Shown here: piece by piece, positions 1 through 14,086 of the stretch
Position numbering within the stretch: the stretch's first letter is position 1
Layout of the letters: the number at the start of each line of letters is the position of its first letter
NCBI RefSeq assembly: GCF_047675955.1
Contig: NC_132909.1
Location: 42,893,931 to 42,957,930 of the forward strand
Direction of reading: 5' to 3'
Source of the DNA: Chlorocebus sabaeus
Taxonomy: Eukaryota > Chordata > Mammalia > Primates > Cercopithecidae
DNA length: 64,000 nt
The notes under the pieces: generated by a model
Database searches by the model: none
What the model saw: only the letters and a program-made list of their open reading frames with translations
Told to the model about the DNA's origin: nothing
Position numbers and translations under genes: made by a program

Positions 1-64
1 TACTTTGATGGTTATTATACCTTTGTGCACCAGGTCTTGGCCTTTACTATTAATAAGACCTTGT

Positions 65-286
65 TCAGTCTGAAATTCCCCTAAAGGTATGAGCTACTCC
101 AAAGGCATATTTGGAATCAGCATAAATTGTCCCTTCTGGATTTTGCAAGTGCTTTACGGCTTGATTTAGTGCAAACAATTCACATGTTTGAGCGGACCAA
201 TTATTAGGCAATCTTCCTGACTCTATCTCTGCGAGAGCTTCGCCATCAATTACTGAATGTCCGTTATGCCTTTTTCCTTCAATCAC
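65..286 (-). pseudogene. pol: ERV pol fragment: RNase H domain
   Basis: The frame reads as the middle of a gammaretroviral RNase H, which degrades the RNA strand of RNA:DNA hybrids during reverse transcription. Visible are the CELFALNQAV helix carrying the catalytic Glu and the YADSKYAF strand carrying a catalytic Asp, at the expected spacing of about 25 residues. The first catalytic Asp of the domain is not in this open stretch. It lies downstream of the RT fragments on the same strand and is separated from them by stops and frame changes. Nonfunctional. Confidence 0.75.
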
Positions 287-537
287 TCGAGGAGAGACAT
301 CTAGGATTAGGTGTTGTCCCGTTTTGAAAGGGGCCTTAAATCAGGCCTGACTTGTGTGTGATAATTAATTAGATCTAAACACTTATGTTCTGGCCCTTTT
401 TGATTTGGGTTCCCTGTTGGGAAATCTGCTGGGTTAAGTGAATTGTCACTGGTTAATGTTATGTCATCTCTTTTTAATAAGATAGTTAGATACTTAAAAA
501 TTCTTGAGTCAGTGAGCCATATCCCTGCTTTTTCGTT

Positions 538-756
538 CTAGATAGTTGTAACTTGATGGGGTGTGCTCACAATTAAGTTTCCTCCGAAGGTTACTTTCTT
601 ACTTTCTTCAGTTAACAGGGTGGTAGCTGCAATGTACTGAACACATTCGGGCCACCCATAGGTTAGTGGATCTAAAACTTTTGATAGGAAGGCTACAGGT
701 TGCCGATGCCCCCAGTGTTCCTGGGTAAGTGCTCCTAGAGCTACCCCCTCACTCAC
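538..756 (-). pseudogene. pol: ERV pol fragment: RT connection region
   Basis: The 72-residue open stretch matches the class I retroviral segment between RT thumb and RNase H: a GALTQ motif, then RQPVAFLSKVLDP, then GWPECVQYIAA, then a segment ending in the LIVSTPHQV strand. It sits in the right place between the RT palm (1140-1745) and RNase H (65-286). The intervening 757-1139 also looks pol-derived but is interrupted in all frames on this strand. Nonfunctional remnant. Confidence 0.75.
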
Positions 757-1139
757 ATTAACGACAAGGTGAAATGCTTTCTCTAGGGAAAGTAAGGCTA
801 GGGCAGGGGCAATTACAAGTTGATGTTTAAGTTCTTCAACCTGGTGGATTTCTTCAGAAGTCCACAGGAGAAGGTTAGGCTTTTCTTGGGTAAGCTTTAG
901 ATATAAAGGTTTTGTCCTTAGGGCCTATGAGTCAATTCATAAGTGACAATACCCAACTAATACTAGAAATTTTCTGAGTTCTTGCTTAGTCAGGCAAAGG
1001 CAATGACATGATTCCTTCAACTTGTTCAGGCCCTATCCTTCATTTGCCTTTACTTATTAAGTATGCCAAGTACTTCACTTCTGGATCTACGAATTGAAGC
1101 TTTCCCTTTGAAACTCATAACCTTCCTCATTGCAAACAG

Positions 1140-1745
1140 TTAAGGACATGGATGGAAAAAATCAGTCACTTGTTCTACAGCCTCACCAGTTATAAGAAGA
1201 ACATTTACATATTGGAGCAAACATATGTGTTTGGGGGTAGAAATCTGTTCCAGAACCTGTTCTAAAATTTGGCCAAAGAGGTTAGGGGAATCTGTGAACC
1301 CTTGGGGCAAAACTCCCCATGGGTACTGTTGCTTCCATCCAGAATGAAGATCTTCCCATTCGAAAGCAAATATGTCCCAGCTGTTTTCAGCCAAGGGGCA
1401 TGCCCAGAAGGTGTCTTTTAAGTCTATTACTGTAAACCATTGATGGTCATATGGGATTTTGCTGAGGATGGTGTAACGATTAGGGACATCGGGATGAGTA
1501 GCCAGGACTATCTGGCTGATAGCTCTGAGGTCAGGTACTAGTTGACATGACCCATCTGATTTCTTTACAGGCAGTATTGGGGTGTTATAAGGGGACAAAC
1601 AGGGTTTAAAGAGCCCATCCTGAATGAGACCTTCAATTATGGGCTTCAAGCCTATTCTGCCTGCTAGGGGAATGGGATAGTGCTTTTTTCTTACTATTTT
1701 CCCAGAGGTTTTGAACTTTATGTGTATCGAAGGGACTTGATACAC
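1140..1745 (-). pseudogene. pol: ERV pol fragment: reverse transcriptase fingers and palm
   Basis: About 200 residues of the RT domain are open: the HYPIPLAGRIGLKPIIEGL entry segment, the DLR motif, a FTVIDLKD motif with the first catalytic Asp, and the LPQGFTDSPNLF box. The polymerase signature that should read Tyr-Val-Asp-Asp is Tyr-Val-Asn-Val here (about 1199-1213), so both catalytic aspartates of the box are gone. The frame ends soon after. It is separated from the protease stretch by stops. This enzyme cannot have worked in its present form. Confidence 0.85.
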
Positions 1746-1898
1746 ATAAAGTCTTCCCCGATTTCTTTCTCATAACCAGACATAAAAAATACGTCCTGAA
1801 TGTATTTTTCATCCACAGTGATAAGTAGGTTTAATGAGGTAAGGAATCCCTCTGTGCCAACATATAAGCCTGTAACTAGTTTAGCATTAAGTCCCTTC

Positions 1899-2201
1899 CT
1901 AATTGGTTAATTCCTGACTCAGGTCAGGGATTAATAAAAACTTAATATGAGTTGATCGGTTTTTGTATCTGACTTCTGCTTCCTCTAGGATTTTGGCTTT
2001 AAATCCTTCTCCCTTTACCCCTGAAACAGAAAGTTCTTCCAAGGAGTAGGTGATATCAGATGGAGGGAAACAAACAGAGGAGCGATCTACTTTTGAATCT
2101 ACTAAAAGGGTTATGAGCTCATATTTTTGCCCCACCTCTAAATTTATCAAGAGCTTTTGGTGGGATTCGAGAGAAAAAATACATAGCCCCTGACCCCCCA
2201 T
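1899..2201 (-). pseudogene. pro: ERV protease fragment
   Basis: A 100-residue open stretch lies between the gag nucleocapsid end and RT, where a gammaretroviral protease belongs. The active-site loop that is normally Leu-Val-Asp-Thr-Gly-Ala reads LVDSKVD (about 2090-2107): the Asp remains but the Thr and Gly are replaced. The following beta-strand pattern and a C-terminal KFLLIPDLSQ segment are recognisable. The aspartic protease dimer would have matured Gag and Gag-Pol; with this active site it is inactive. Confidence 0.7.
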
Positions 2202-2207
2202 TCTTCC

Positions 2208-2740
2208 TCAAAAGTCATGAGTGGAATAATTTCTTTTCCTTCTCCCAGTCAGAACATTCCCTCTTGAAGTGACCTTCTCTACCACATTTAAAACACTTAT
2301 CCTGTCCTTCCTCTTTTCTCTAGGATTCTTCGGTTTTTCTTCCCTATGCCCTTTATAGGGCCTGACAGATGAAGGCTTGGATCCTTTACAGGTTTTGGTC
2401 TCCTGGAAGCTTTGTTTAGAAGTGTATGGGTTTGGAGCCCCCTGCTGGAAGGTGGATAACATCATTTTTGCCTTCTGGTTTTGCTTCTCTTCATCCCTCC
2501 TCACATACACTGTCTGAGCTTCTCTGAGAAGGTCACTCATAGGATGATCTTTCCAATTCTCTATCTTTTGTAATTTTTTCGAGATATCTGGCCAACCATT
2601 GGTGACAAAATGAAGCTTTAGCATTTTGTGCCCTAGTGGGTCTTCTAAATCTAAGTCTGCATATGTTCTCATTACTCTTTCAGTCTATCTACAAATTCCA
2701 TAGGCCCTTCATCCTTCCCTTGTTGAATGTTGAATGCTCA
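2208..2740 (-). pseudogene. gag: ERV gag fragment: capsid C-terminus and nucleocapsid
   Basis: This stretch carries the end of capsid and the nucleocapsid. The major homology region lies around 2673-2735 in a frame different from the upstream capsid part, so a frameshift falls just before it. A lysine- and glutamate-rich linker follows, then a single Cys-X2-Cys-X4-His-X4-Cys zinc knuckle at about 2240-2295, again out of frame with the long open stretch. The knuckle would have bound the RNA genome. Two frameshifts within 500 bases make it nonfunctional. Confidence 0.75.
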
Positions 2741-3114
2741 GGAAAGATTTTATTTTTTGGGGGGGTACTGACTCCCAAATTTATTATCATTTCCCTAAGG
2801 TCTTGCATATTTTTCCGGTGAGCTGCATTGTTATCCCATTGAGGGTCTTGGATGGGGCATTTTTGGTCCACAGCTGGAACGTTTTGACCAAGAGGATGTT
2901 CATGTTCCCAGACTATCATAGCAGCCCTACAGATCATGTTCCTTTCTTCCCCTGAAAAGAGGATGTCCAGGATGGACATTAACTCGGCCCAAATGTACAA
3001 CTGAGGTCCTAAAAGTTGGTCAATTGTATCTGCCACTCCATAAGGGTCATCTAACAGTTGCTTGAATTCTTTTTTTAAATTTTGAACTTCTGAGCTAGTT
3101 GAGGGAGCATTCAC
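2689..3114 (-). pseudogene. gag: ERV gag fragment: capsid N-terminal domain
   Basis: A 141-residue open stretch resembles a gammaretroviral capsid: a DPYGVADTIDQLLGP segment, then a hydrophobic helix with LFSGEERNMI (the position of the LLTGEEK-like motif of the family), then a VPAVDQKCPIQDPQWD stretch. It loses the frame immediately before the major homology region. It follows the proline-rich part (3235-3431) and precedes nucleocapsid. Structural shell protein in origin; now a fossil. Confidence 0.75.
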
Positions 3115-3234
3115 AAAGCCAATGGCCCCACTCCTTGGGAGACCTCCCTTAAGGGGAAGAGGGTTGGGGCTGACTCCTTAGACGCAAGAGGAAAAAATCC
3201 TTTTTACATTGTTCTACCTCACACTACAGTCCTT

Positions 3235-3431
3235 TTAGGGAACGGTACTTAGGCTGCTAAGGAGCAGGCTGATGGGATGATAATTCCCAAGAACAAGGCT
3301 TGTACAGAGGAGGGGATTTGGAGTGGGGTCTGGGGCAGCAGTGGCTTCCTGAGGAGGGGGATCGGGGGTACTAAGCAGAGGAAGATGGTCCAGGGGATCC
3401 CATGCATTGGAGTCTTTAGGCACTGGAACAA
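3235..3431 (-). pseudogene. gag: ERV gag fragment: proline-rich p12-like linker
   Basis: Two overlapping short frames lie between matrix and capsid. One is proline rich (a TPDPPPQEA segment and a DPTPNP segment), as expected for the p12 linker of gamma-like Gag. No clean PPxY or PTAP late-budding motif is visible. Assignment rests on position and composition. Confidence 0.5.
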
Positions 3432-3476
3432 GCTTATTTTTCAGAGGTGCTAGATCGGGGTTTCCCCCGGTTCTCT

Positions 3477-3809
3477 TTAAAGGAAAAAGGAGGACAGGTC
3501 CTTGTCTCCAACAAAGAGCATAGTCCAGCTCTTCTTGACTGGACTTTTATCATTCACATATTGAATTAAAAGCGGACACATCACATCCTCATTTGACCCA
3601 AACTTTGGCCAGAAGACTGAGGGTTTGAGGATGGGTTCTTGGGTCCAAATAAAACAGCAACATTTTATCATTTGTTGCTTTTCCTTATGCTTAGTCTTTT
3701 CATTATCTTTCCAATATTTTAACATGAAACCTAGGGGACTATCAAGGGGAATATCATTGCTGTTAGCTTTATCCTTTTTACTACCTGTCTTACTTGGAGT
3801 ATTTCCCAT
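3477..3809 (-). pseudogene. gag: ERV gag start: matrix domain
   Basis: The frame opens with Met-Gly-Asn, the N-myristoylation start expected for a gammaretroviral Gag, followed by a serine/lysine-rich basic patch and a DSPLGFMLKYWKDN segment typical of the first matrix helices. The 110-residue length fits a matrix domain and the frame ends before the proline-rich part. The start lies about 610 bases downstream (in viral sense) of the primer binding site, a normal leader length. Matrix would target Gag to the plasma membrane. Confidence 0.75.
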
Positions 3810-4417
3810 TTGGGTGCTAGTCAGCTCAATTCGTCATACTAGAGATTTCTTGCCTTTCCTACCTTGGAAGTTTGGGGTGAGGCTGAACCCATTATATTAG
3901 AGATTTCCTGCCTTCCCTCTCCCAAGAGGCTTAACCCCACCTATTGGAGGTCTCTTGCACCCTTCTCCTTTTGCTTCATCCTCTCTGGCCACTTCCTCAG
4001 AGGGAATTTAGGTCCCTCTTAGCACTGGCGGGTTCACTATAAGCTCCTGGCCTGGACTCCTTTACAGGAGGGCCACAATAAGCCATATGAGGTGACCATG
4101 GAACGCAGACTGGACTCCCTCACTCCACACTCAATGTCCTTGGATCTCATTCATGCACTTTCAACCTCCAAGATATCCTGACCACCAAGGAAATACTTTC
4201 TTGCACCTGCCACATTTCTTACCTTGGTCTGTGCACAGAGTTACCTGGTCACAGAAGTGTGTGAGGATCCTTCCACCCTCACTGCTGACAGTCCATGTTT
4301 ATTCATCACTGCAGGGGAAGTCTCAATCCCCTTGCCTCTGAGGCCATGGCAACAAGGCAGTCGGATACATCTCCTCACGAGAGATGATGGGGGACCTCTC
4401 CCCAGAGGAGAAAGTGA
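3810..4417 (-). other. ERV leader between primer site and gag
   Basis: About 600 bases separate the primer binding site from the gag start, where the packaging signal and splice donor of a gammaretrovirus would lie. No convincing coding content was seen, and no packaging hairpin could be assigned by eye. Confidence 0.55.
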
Positions 4418-4435
4418 ATCCCAGACGAGCCCCCA
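4418..4435 (-). other. Primer binding site, tRNA-Pro type
   Basis: Read on the minus strand this is TGGGGGCTCGTCTGGGAT. It differs at one base from the tRNA-Pro primer site used by many gammaretroviruses (C to T at position 13). It lies a few bases inside the LTR edge, as required. Confidence 0.85.
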
Positions 4436-4439
4436 AGAT

Positions 4440-4736
4440 CGTTGGAAACAAATGCTTGGTGCCGCAAAGAATAAGCACTCCAGCAGAAAGCTTTCTCAGC
4501 AAGGCAATTTATTTCTGCAGAAGACTGCCACTTGTGCCTGGCGTGCCTGCAAGAGCACACTGAGCAAGGCAGGGCAGGGGTTTTTATCCCTAATGCATCA
4601 GATTCTGTAGCTGTGTCCTTTCCCCATTGACTGGAGTCATACTGCACGATCTAACTGACCTGATTGGATACTATTTAAAATTGAATAGGACTTATTAGGC
4701 GGGAAGGGAGAGACTGTCTGTTATAGCATAAGGCAT
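4440..4736 (-). mobile_element. 5' LTR remnant of the left ERV
   Basis: On the minus strand the segment has a TATA-like GATAAAAAC (about 4583-4592), then an AATAAA signal (about 4508-4513), then a short U5 ending just before the primer site. Only about 300 bases remain. The outer end abuts an Alu that lacks its own 3' tail, so the U3 may be cut short rather than naturally ended here. Confidence 0.7.
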
Positions 4737-5000
4737 GTCGCCCAGGGTGGAGTGAAGTGGCATGATCCTGGCTCACTACAACCTCCATCCCCCAGGTTCA
4801 AGCAATTCTCCTGCCTCAGCCTCCCAGGTAGCTGGGATTACAGCACACGCCACCACCTACAACTAATTTTTGAATTTTCAGTAGAGATGGGGTTTTACCA
4901 TGTAAGCCAGGCTGGTCTCAAACTACTGACCTCAGGTGATCCACCCACCTTGGCCTCCCAAAGTGCTGGGATTACAGGCGTTGAGTCACCACGACTGGCC
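4737..5000 (-). mobile_element. Alu, minus, missing its 3' end
   Basis: The 5' end of the Alu (right side) is normal, but the poly(A) tail and the last tens of bases at the left are absent. It starts directly at TGTCGCCCAGGGTGGAG next to LTR sequence. Confidence 0.9.
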
Positions 5001-6180
5001 AATGCCGCATATTTTTGCTTTTGTTTTTTTCTTTTCTTTACACAGGTGCTAATGAACTCAGGTAAAATTAACCCTAAGGGGTAAATTATTCACTAACTAC
5101 AGTAATAGAGTCCAATTTTTCTGAACAGGTTTTCAGTTCTTTGATACTGTCCTACATTCAGAAATCACAAATGAAACATACTGGGATGTGTGACATGAAC
5201 AATGTCTTGGAGATTAACATCCAGGTTTTTACATATTACATAGAACAACATGAAAGCTGGTACCACATGGGAACCAAAGGAACTGTCCCTGAGAACATAG
5301 AATTTTAAGGACCTCAATTATTAAGAGGTTACATGGAAGCAGAAGTGCTCCTAGATGTTTCCATTATCTAGATAGAAAAATTCAACAGATGAGCCCCAGT
5401 GAGTTAAGGAATATCCTTGACTGTTGTGGGTGATGGTCTTTCCAGAGATGTGAAAGCACAGATGTGAAACCTGACGGGTTTCAAAGGACCCCCCAGTGCT
5501 CCACATCTCAAAAGTTGCTCCCACAAATCTGGAATGCTGTCTGTTCCTGAAGGATCAGGTCCCACCTGTGTCTCTGAGACACTGACTTGAGATGAGGCCA
5601 ATTAGTTCAAGCCTAAATGGCCTAAATCATCATCAGCTTCAGGTTGTGTTTTGGAGCTTGTCCACTTAAGAGGGTTGATAAAAAATGGTTCACAAGACAC
5701 ATGCCTGGAAAATGGGGTTTTCTCCTTTGCTCTTAGCAGATCCTGGGCAACGCAGTAATTAACCTTCTTGATTTCTCAACTTTCACATTTGCAAAAAGTC
5801 GCCAGTGCCCGGGACATTTCCCCGAAGACACAGTCCTTGTCACCCCCTACAAAGTTCTGAAGTTGTGTGCAGGTGGGCAAGGTGGCAGATTTCTCTCAAA
5901 AGCAGCTGAGTTACCGCTCTGGCTGGAAAAGGCAGAGGGCTGAGGCACAACGGACATTGTCTCACACATCAGGACAGTTTCCATAGCAGTTTAGGAAAGA
6001 AGGCAGCTCCCTGGGCTGGAAATGTTCTGGATGCATTTGCTGGAAATGCTCTGAAAAGAGCCTTGGGTGCAGATGAGAGAGGAAACCCAGCTGCACAGCG
6101 TCAATGAAGGGAGGCCGAACCGCCCGATTTGGACAAAGGTAAAGTATACTTCCTAGCCTAATACCCTCCTCAATGCCCAG
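5001..6180. other. Anonymous sequence, no gene seen
   Basis: Unique-looking DNA between the Alu and the CpG-rich block. Short open frames here have no recognisable domains. Nothing assignable. Confidence 0.5.
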
Positions 6181-6720
6181 CCCAGACCTACCCTTCACGT
6201 CCCTAGCTGTATTCACGCTCCCCGGCAAGGGAGCGGCACGGAATCGGCTGCCAGCAATGCTTTGGACAGCAGTAAGCCTACACCGCTCTGCCCCTACCTC
6301 CAGGGCTACGCATCGCCCTGACGCATACTGGGATTGTAGTTCTGAAGCTACCTACCCATTGGCTAATGGTGAAGAGACTACAGCTCCCAGCATGCCAGGC
6401 GCGGCGCGCAACGCCCTGCCCCTTCCTCTGGGCTGCGAACCGCCCCCTATCCTGGTACAGGCTGGGATTGTAGTCCTGTAGCCTTCTAGGCAAAGGGCTA
6501 TGAGTTGCCATTAGACTACATCTCCCAGAAATATCAGCGAGGCGCGCGCCGCTCTGCCCCTTCCTCCAGTGATGCGCACAGTCCCTGATCCCTGTGCACG
6601 CTGGGATTGTAGTCCTGCAGCCCTGCGATCACTGGCCGGCATTGGTTAAGAAATTTCAGCTCCCGGCATGGTGGGGGAAGGCTCCACCCTCAGCCTCGCT
6701 CCTCCATGCCTTCAGAGCAC
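6181..6720. promoter_or_regulatory. CpG-rich, promoter-like block
   Basis: CpG dinucleotides and GC-rich stretches (for example GGCGCGGCGCGC near 6398-6408 and GGCGCGCGCC at 6541-6550) stand out from AT-rich surroundings. Inverted CCAAT boxes occur (CCCATTGG near 6356, GCATTGG near 6639). The block holds paired ZNF143/THAP11-like motifs in both orientations, so it could fire either way. No downstream exon was identified on either strand, so the transcript it serves is unknown. Confidence 0.6.
6284..6676. repeat. Three tandem ~130-bp units with paired ZNF143-like motifs
   Basis: Units start at about 6284, 6412 and 6550, each with a CGCYCTGCCCC-TCCTC-like head. Each then carries an inverted motif (CTGGGATTGTAGT at about 6328-6340, 6462-6474, 6601-6613) and, about 40 bases on, a forward motif. 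The forward copies are ACTACAGCTCCCAGCATGCC at 6377-6396, ACTACATCTCCCAGAA at 6515-6530 and a decayed TTCAGCTCCCGGCATGG at 6655-6671. Units are about 128, 138 and 127 bases. Confidence 0.8.
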
Positions 6721-7787
6721 TTCCGCCATGCGGATAGGGAACCTGGCTGTTCTTTAACCCCTCCTACCTGATAGGAGTGAACGTAGCCAGGGCAGCGTGT
6801 CTCACCAAGTAATTGTGATCCCGCATCCCCCAACGTGCTGGCTTCCTGACTTTCAAAGTGCCGGAAGTTTGATTTCTCACAGAACTGCCAGTATCCGGGA
6901 TCGTTTCCCAGCCTGCTCAAAGTTGCCATGGTTCTTACCCTCTGGGAAGTCGGAACACTCAGTGACACTATGTGTTCCTTGAAACTAATCTGTGTCACCT
7001 TTTAGGCTTTTGAGACCACTTGAACTCTGACTTTGTGGCATTTATTACCAAATCTACCGAAATGGGTCAACTGTCTGATTTTTACCTCCTTTTCCACACA
7101 TGCTGGTTAGGTAATTAGTTGATTAGACATGGTTTCCTCCAAAAGGGCATTATCCCTTCCTGATTGCCTCCAAGAGAAGGATCTATTTCCCAAATTTGAG
7201 ATTCCACACTGATCATTCCTGGGCAAAATGTGACATTCTTTTCCATAACCACAATCTTAGGCCAGCCTGAGTGCCATCCCAGCCCAATGGGGCTTATGGG
7301 ACTCCAACTTAGTTCTGGTTAAGTTTTATGTAAATATGCTAGTCTGTGTTTCACCTGGCTCTACTACATAAAATGTCTAGGAGGTGACAAGAATACAGGT
7401 GAAATTATAGGTACTGGAATGGGACACACTGATTCTGTGGAGGTAGAGGGAGAACAACAACCCAAAACCCAGGGAATGAACGACTTAAACCTCAGAAGCT
7501 GTGGGGAATGGAGGGGCATTAATAAGTTTTTGTCTTTCTGAATTATTCCTCGTGCAACCCAGAAAAGAGTATGGGAATCCTGTTGGGCCAGGACAGGAGT
7601 AGTATTTGTTAGACCAGAAGGTAAGGCAGGGACTGTGAATTCATCTCCTCCTTTTGACTCCCCACATTACCCTTTAGAATCCTTTGAGACTCTTCTATCT
7701 CTCTATGATGTAGGTGTGGAATTCTAGGGGGCAGCATGCACTCTCAATGCCCAGCTGTCTGAGACCACAGTTCCTTCAGGTGATGAA
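6721..7787. other. Anonymous sequence, no gene seen
   Basis: No recognisable coding, RNA or repeat family. CpG content falls away after about 6900. Confidence 0.5.
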
Positions 7788-8155
7788 TGATATGGTTTGG
7801 CTGTGTCCCCACCCACGTCTCATCTTGAATTGTAGCTCCCATAATTCCCATGTGTTGTGAGAGGGACCTTGTGGGAGGTAATTGAATCATGGGGGTGCAT
7901 CTTTCCCAAGTTGTTCTTGTGATACTGAATATATGTCAGAGATCTGATGGTTTTACAGAGAGCAGTTCGCCTGCACATGCTCTCTTGCCTGCTACAATGT
8001 AAGATGTGACTGCCTCTCCTTGCCTTCCTCCATGATGTTGAACCGACCGCCGAACTCCAGCCATGTGGAACTGTGAGTCAATTAAACTTCCTTCCTTTAT
8101 AAATTATCCAGTCTTGGGTATGTCTTTATTAGTAGCATGAGAACAGACTAATACT
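7788..8155 (+). mobile_element. MaLR solo LTR, MSTA/MSTB-like
   Basis: Starts TGATATGGTTTGGCTGTGTC and ends with GAACAGACTAATAC. Between them are the GAGGTAATTGAATCATGGG-type box and the TGTGAGTCAATTAAAC box with a poly(A) signal region, all characteristic of MST-type mammalian-apparent LTRs. No internal region is attached, so it is a solo LTR. Confidence 0.85.
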
Positions 8156-9257
8156 ATGGAGAACCATTGCTTTTTTTCAGAAGAGACTCAGTCCCCCATG
8201 GGTAAGCTGAAGCTGGACGCTAGGCAGCATTGATTACATTTTCTCCTTCTTCTGTGAACTGGGGCTCCTCCTTCCCTTTTCCTACCACTTAGAGATGAAT
8301 CTGTATTAGTCAATATTTGCGTAAATTAGAGACATAGGTAAAGGGAATCTTAGCCCCCAGCATAGCTTGACTCTTGCCTATTGTCTTCCTACTTTATGAA
8401 ATCAATTATGTTGGCACAGAGAGATACCTTAAGATGGGGTCTCTCAGGAGCAATTAGAGCAGCGTACTTCTAGAGAAGCTGATAGGACAGGGCAGGTGTG
8501 CCAGTGAGGATCAAAGCTTTTGTCCACATTTTTGAGTCTATCTGTGTGTGGCAGATGACTTTGGGAAAGATCCCAGATCCCTGGAAGGAACCATTAAGAG
8601 AGGATTCATGTAGATCAGAACCCTTGCGTGCGTGTTCATCTGTGTTTAAGTCGGATTCTCAGGGTTAAGTCTGTGGTAGGGCTGCAGGGCAATGCTTGCC
8701 TGTGAAAGCCTCTGATCAGGTGTAAAATATGTGGCTCTGGCACAGGGAGACATCTTTATCTGACAGAACATCATACTTCTGTGGATGTGAGATTCTTTGC
8801 CCTTCCTTAGCCGGGCACCACTGACTGATTGTTTGAGAATCATGCATACGTAGGCCTTTTTGTTTTGAATTTCGTAAATATTGGAACAGAAAAAAAACAT
8901 TTTTATACACTTTCAAACTGAATAAGAGCATGAGCAACTTCAGGGAGAATATCACAGGAGGAAACTCTGGGGCCTTGCCCATCCCCAGAAGCCTCCAAAA
9001 TCCTGATACAGCCTGTAGAATTCACCTTATCAACACTGATTTATTTTTCATATAGATTTATCTTTCATTGGACCTTTATTTTGTTCTATGTCATGAAGAA
9101 TAAGTCATTTCTTTCCTTTGTGATAGGAACATCAATTTTTGACACATCAAGTATTAGTGATGTCATCCTTCACATAGTTTTTTCTCCTTATGAAATTTTT
9201 GCTGTGGTTTAAATATTTGTGTCCCCCTCCAAATTCATATGTGCATAGTGTTAGGGA
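8156..9257. other. Anonymous sequence, no gene seen
   Basis: Unassigned DNA. Short open frames lack any recognisable domain. Confidence 0.45.
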
Positions 9258-9547
9258 TTTTTTGAGACGGAGTCTTGTTCTATCACTCAAGCTGGAGAGC
9301 AGTGGCGTGATCTCGGCTCACTGCAAGCTCTGCCTCCCGGGTTCATGCCATTCTCCTGCCTCAGCCTCCTGAGTAGCTAGGACTACAGGCGCCCGCCACC
9401 ACGCCGGGCTAATTTGTTTTTTTATTTTTAGTGGAGATGGGATTTCACAGTGTTAGCCAGGTTGGTCTCGATCTCCTGACCTCGTGATCCACCCACCTCG
9501 GCCTCCCAAAGTGCTGGGATTACAGGTGTGAGCCACCGCACCTGGCC
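9258..9547 (-). mobile_element. Alu, minus, near full length
   Basis: Runs from the T-stretch and GAGACGGAGTC to the GCACCTGGCC end. Both monomers present. Confidence 0.93.
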
Positions 9548-13166
<3,619 letters not shown>

Positions 13167-14086
13167 CTATATGAAAATTTGTTATTGTGAGGGAGAATTT
13201 CTATGAAAACAATAGTAGGAATTTTGCCAATTTTGGTTAAAATAATAAAAAATTTTGCTGAGTTTATGTTTTTCTTAACCAAATGCTCCTACAGATAGCA
13301 TATTGCCCAGATGTTTTGATTTGTCCTTTCACCTTAGGTCAATTTTTCTTAATTTTATTCATCCAATTGTATTTACTTTAGATAAAAGAGACTTTGTACT
13401 TGCCATGTGCTCTATGGATCTGTACTTTGTTAGAAATATGAATTCTGAGTGCAAACTCAGACCTACTTTATAAAAATCTAGATTTCAAATAATACTTTGA
13501 GGTAACTTGAGGGCACATTTATGATTGTTAAGTGGAGAAATTCTGTTCTTAAAAGAGGAGATGTTTATATGAGCGAGTTGATTTGTCCAAAAAGTACAGT
13601 TAAAATCGTACCTTTCAATGTATATACATTTTATCTAAAAAAACCTAAAAAATTAATAAAGGGATAGGAAATTGGTTGAAATGTCAATGAAACAAAAATG
13701 GCACATGTCAGGTTGCTGTTAAAGCTGGGTAACAGGTCTATTATACACCTTCTTTGTATCTTGTATATGTTTTTAATGCTCTGTAATAAAACACTTGTAC
13801 AAAATGACAAAGTTGATCTCCACTTAACTCTTAAGCTCTTACTTTTGGGAAGAGAAGGAGAAAGTGACTGTCGGGCATGAGTATGTCTGATTCTATTTCT
13901 TGGTTACCCAAGTTCGGTTTGTAATAATTCATCAAGCTTTCCATAAATGTTTTGCACATATATTTCTGTATGCATGTTATACATCAATCAAAATTTAAAT
14001 ATTACATGTTTGCATAGTAGTTATAGATTAATATTTGAGAATAATAGTAATGCTTTGTTTTGTTTTATTTTAAAGGGGGGATATGT
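13167..14086. other. AT-rich anonymous sequence
   Basis: No gene, RNA or repeat family recognised. Confidence 0.45.

Larger units (their letters stand above)
1..4736 (-). mobile_element. Class I (gamma-like) endogenous retrovirus, 5' portion, leaves left edge
   Basis: An ERV reads leftward in the order LTR, primer binding site, leader, gag, protease, reverse transcriptase, RNase H. The order and sequence type (MGN-start matrix, proline-rich p12-like part, single CCHC knuckle, LPQGF-type RT) are gammaretroviral. Integrase, env and the 3' LTR would lie outside the window. Every reading frame is broken, so this is a fossil. The primer site fits tRNA-Pro, which suggests the HuERS-P-like group; the exact family was not resolved. 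Confidence 0.88.

Noticed and set aside
6173..6511. Open frames across the CpG-rich block
   Set aside because: They run through the tandem regulatory repeat and reflect base composition. No protein family is recognisable.
5740..6915. Apparent similarity between 5770-5825 and 6860-6915 (GATTTCTCA ... CCAGT ... CCGGGA ... TTTCCC)
   Set aside because: Only short words match, with different spacing. Not enough to call a duplication by eye.
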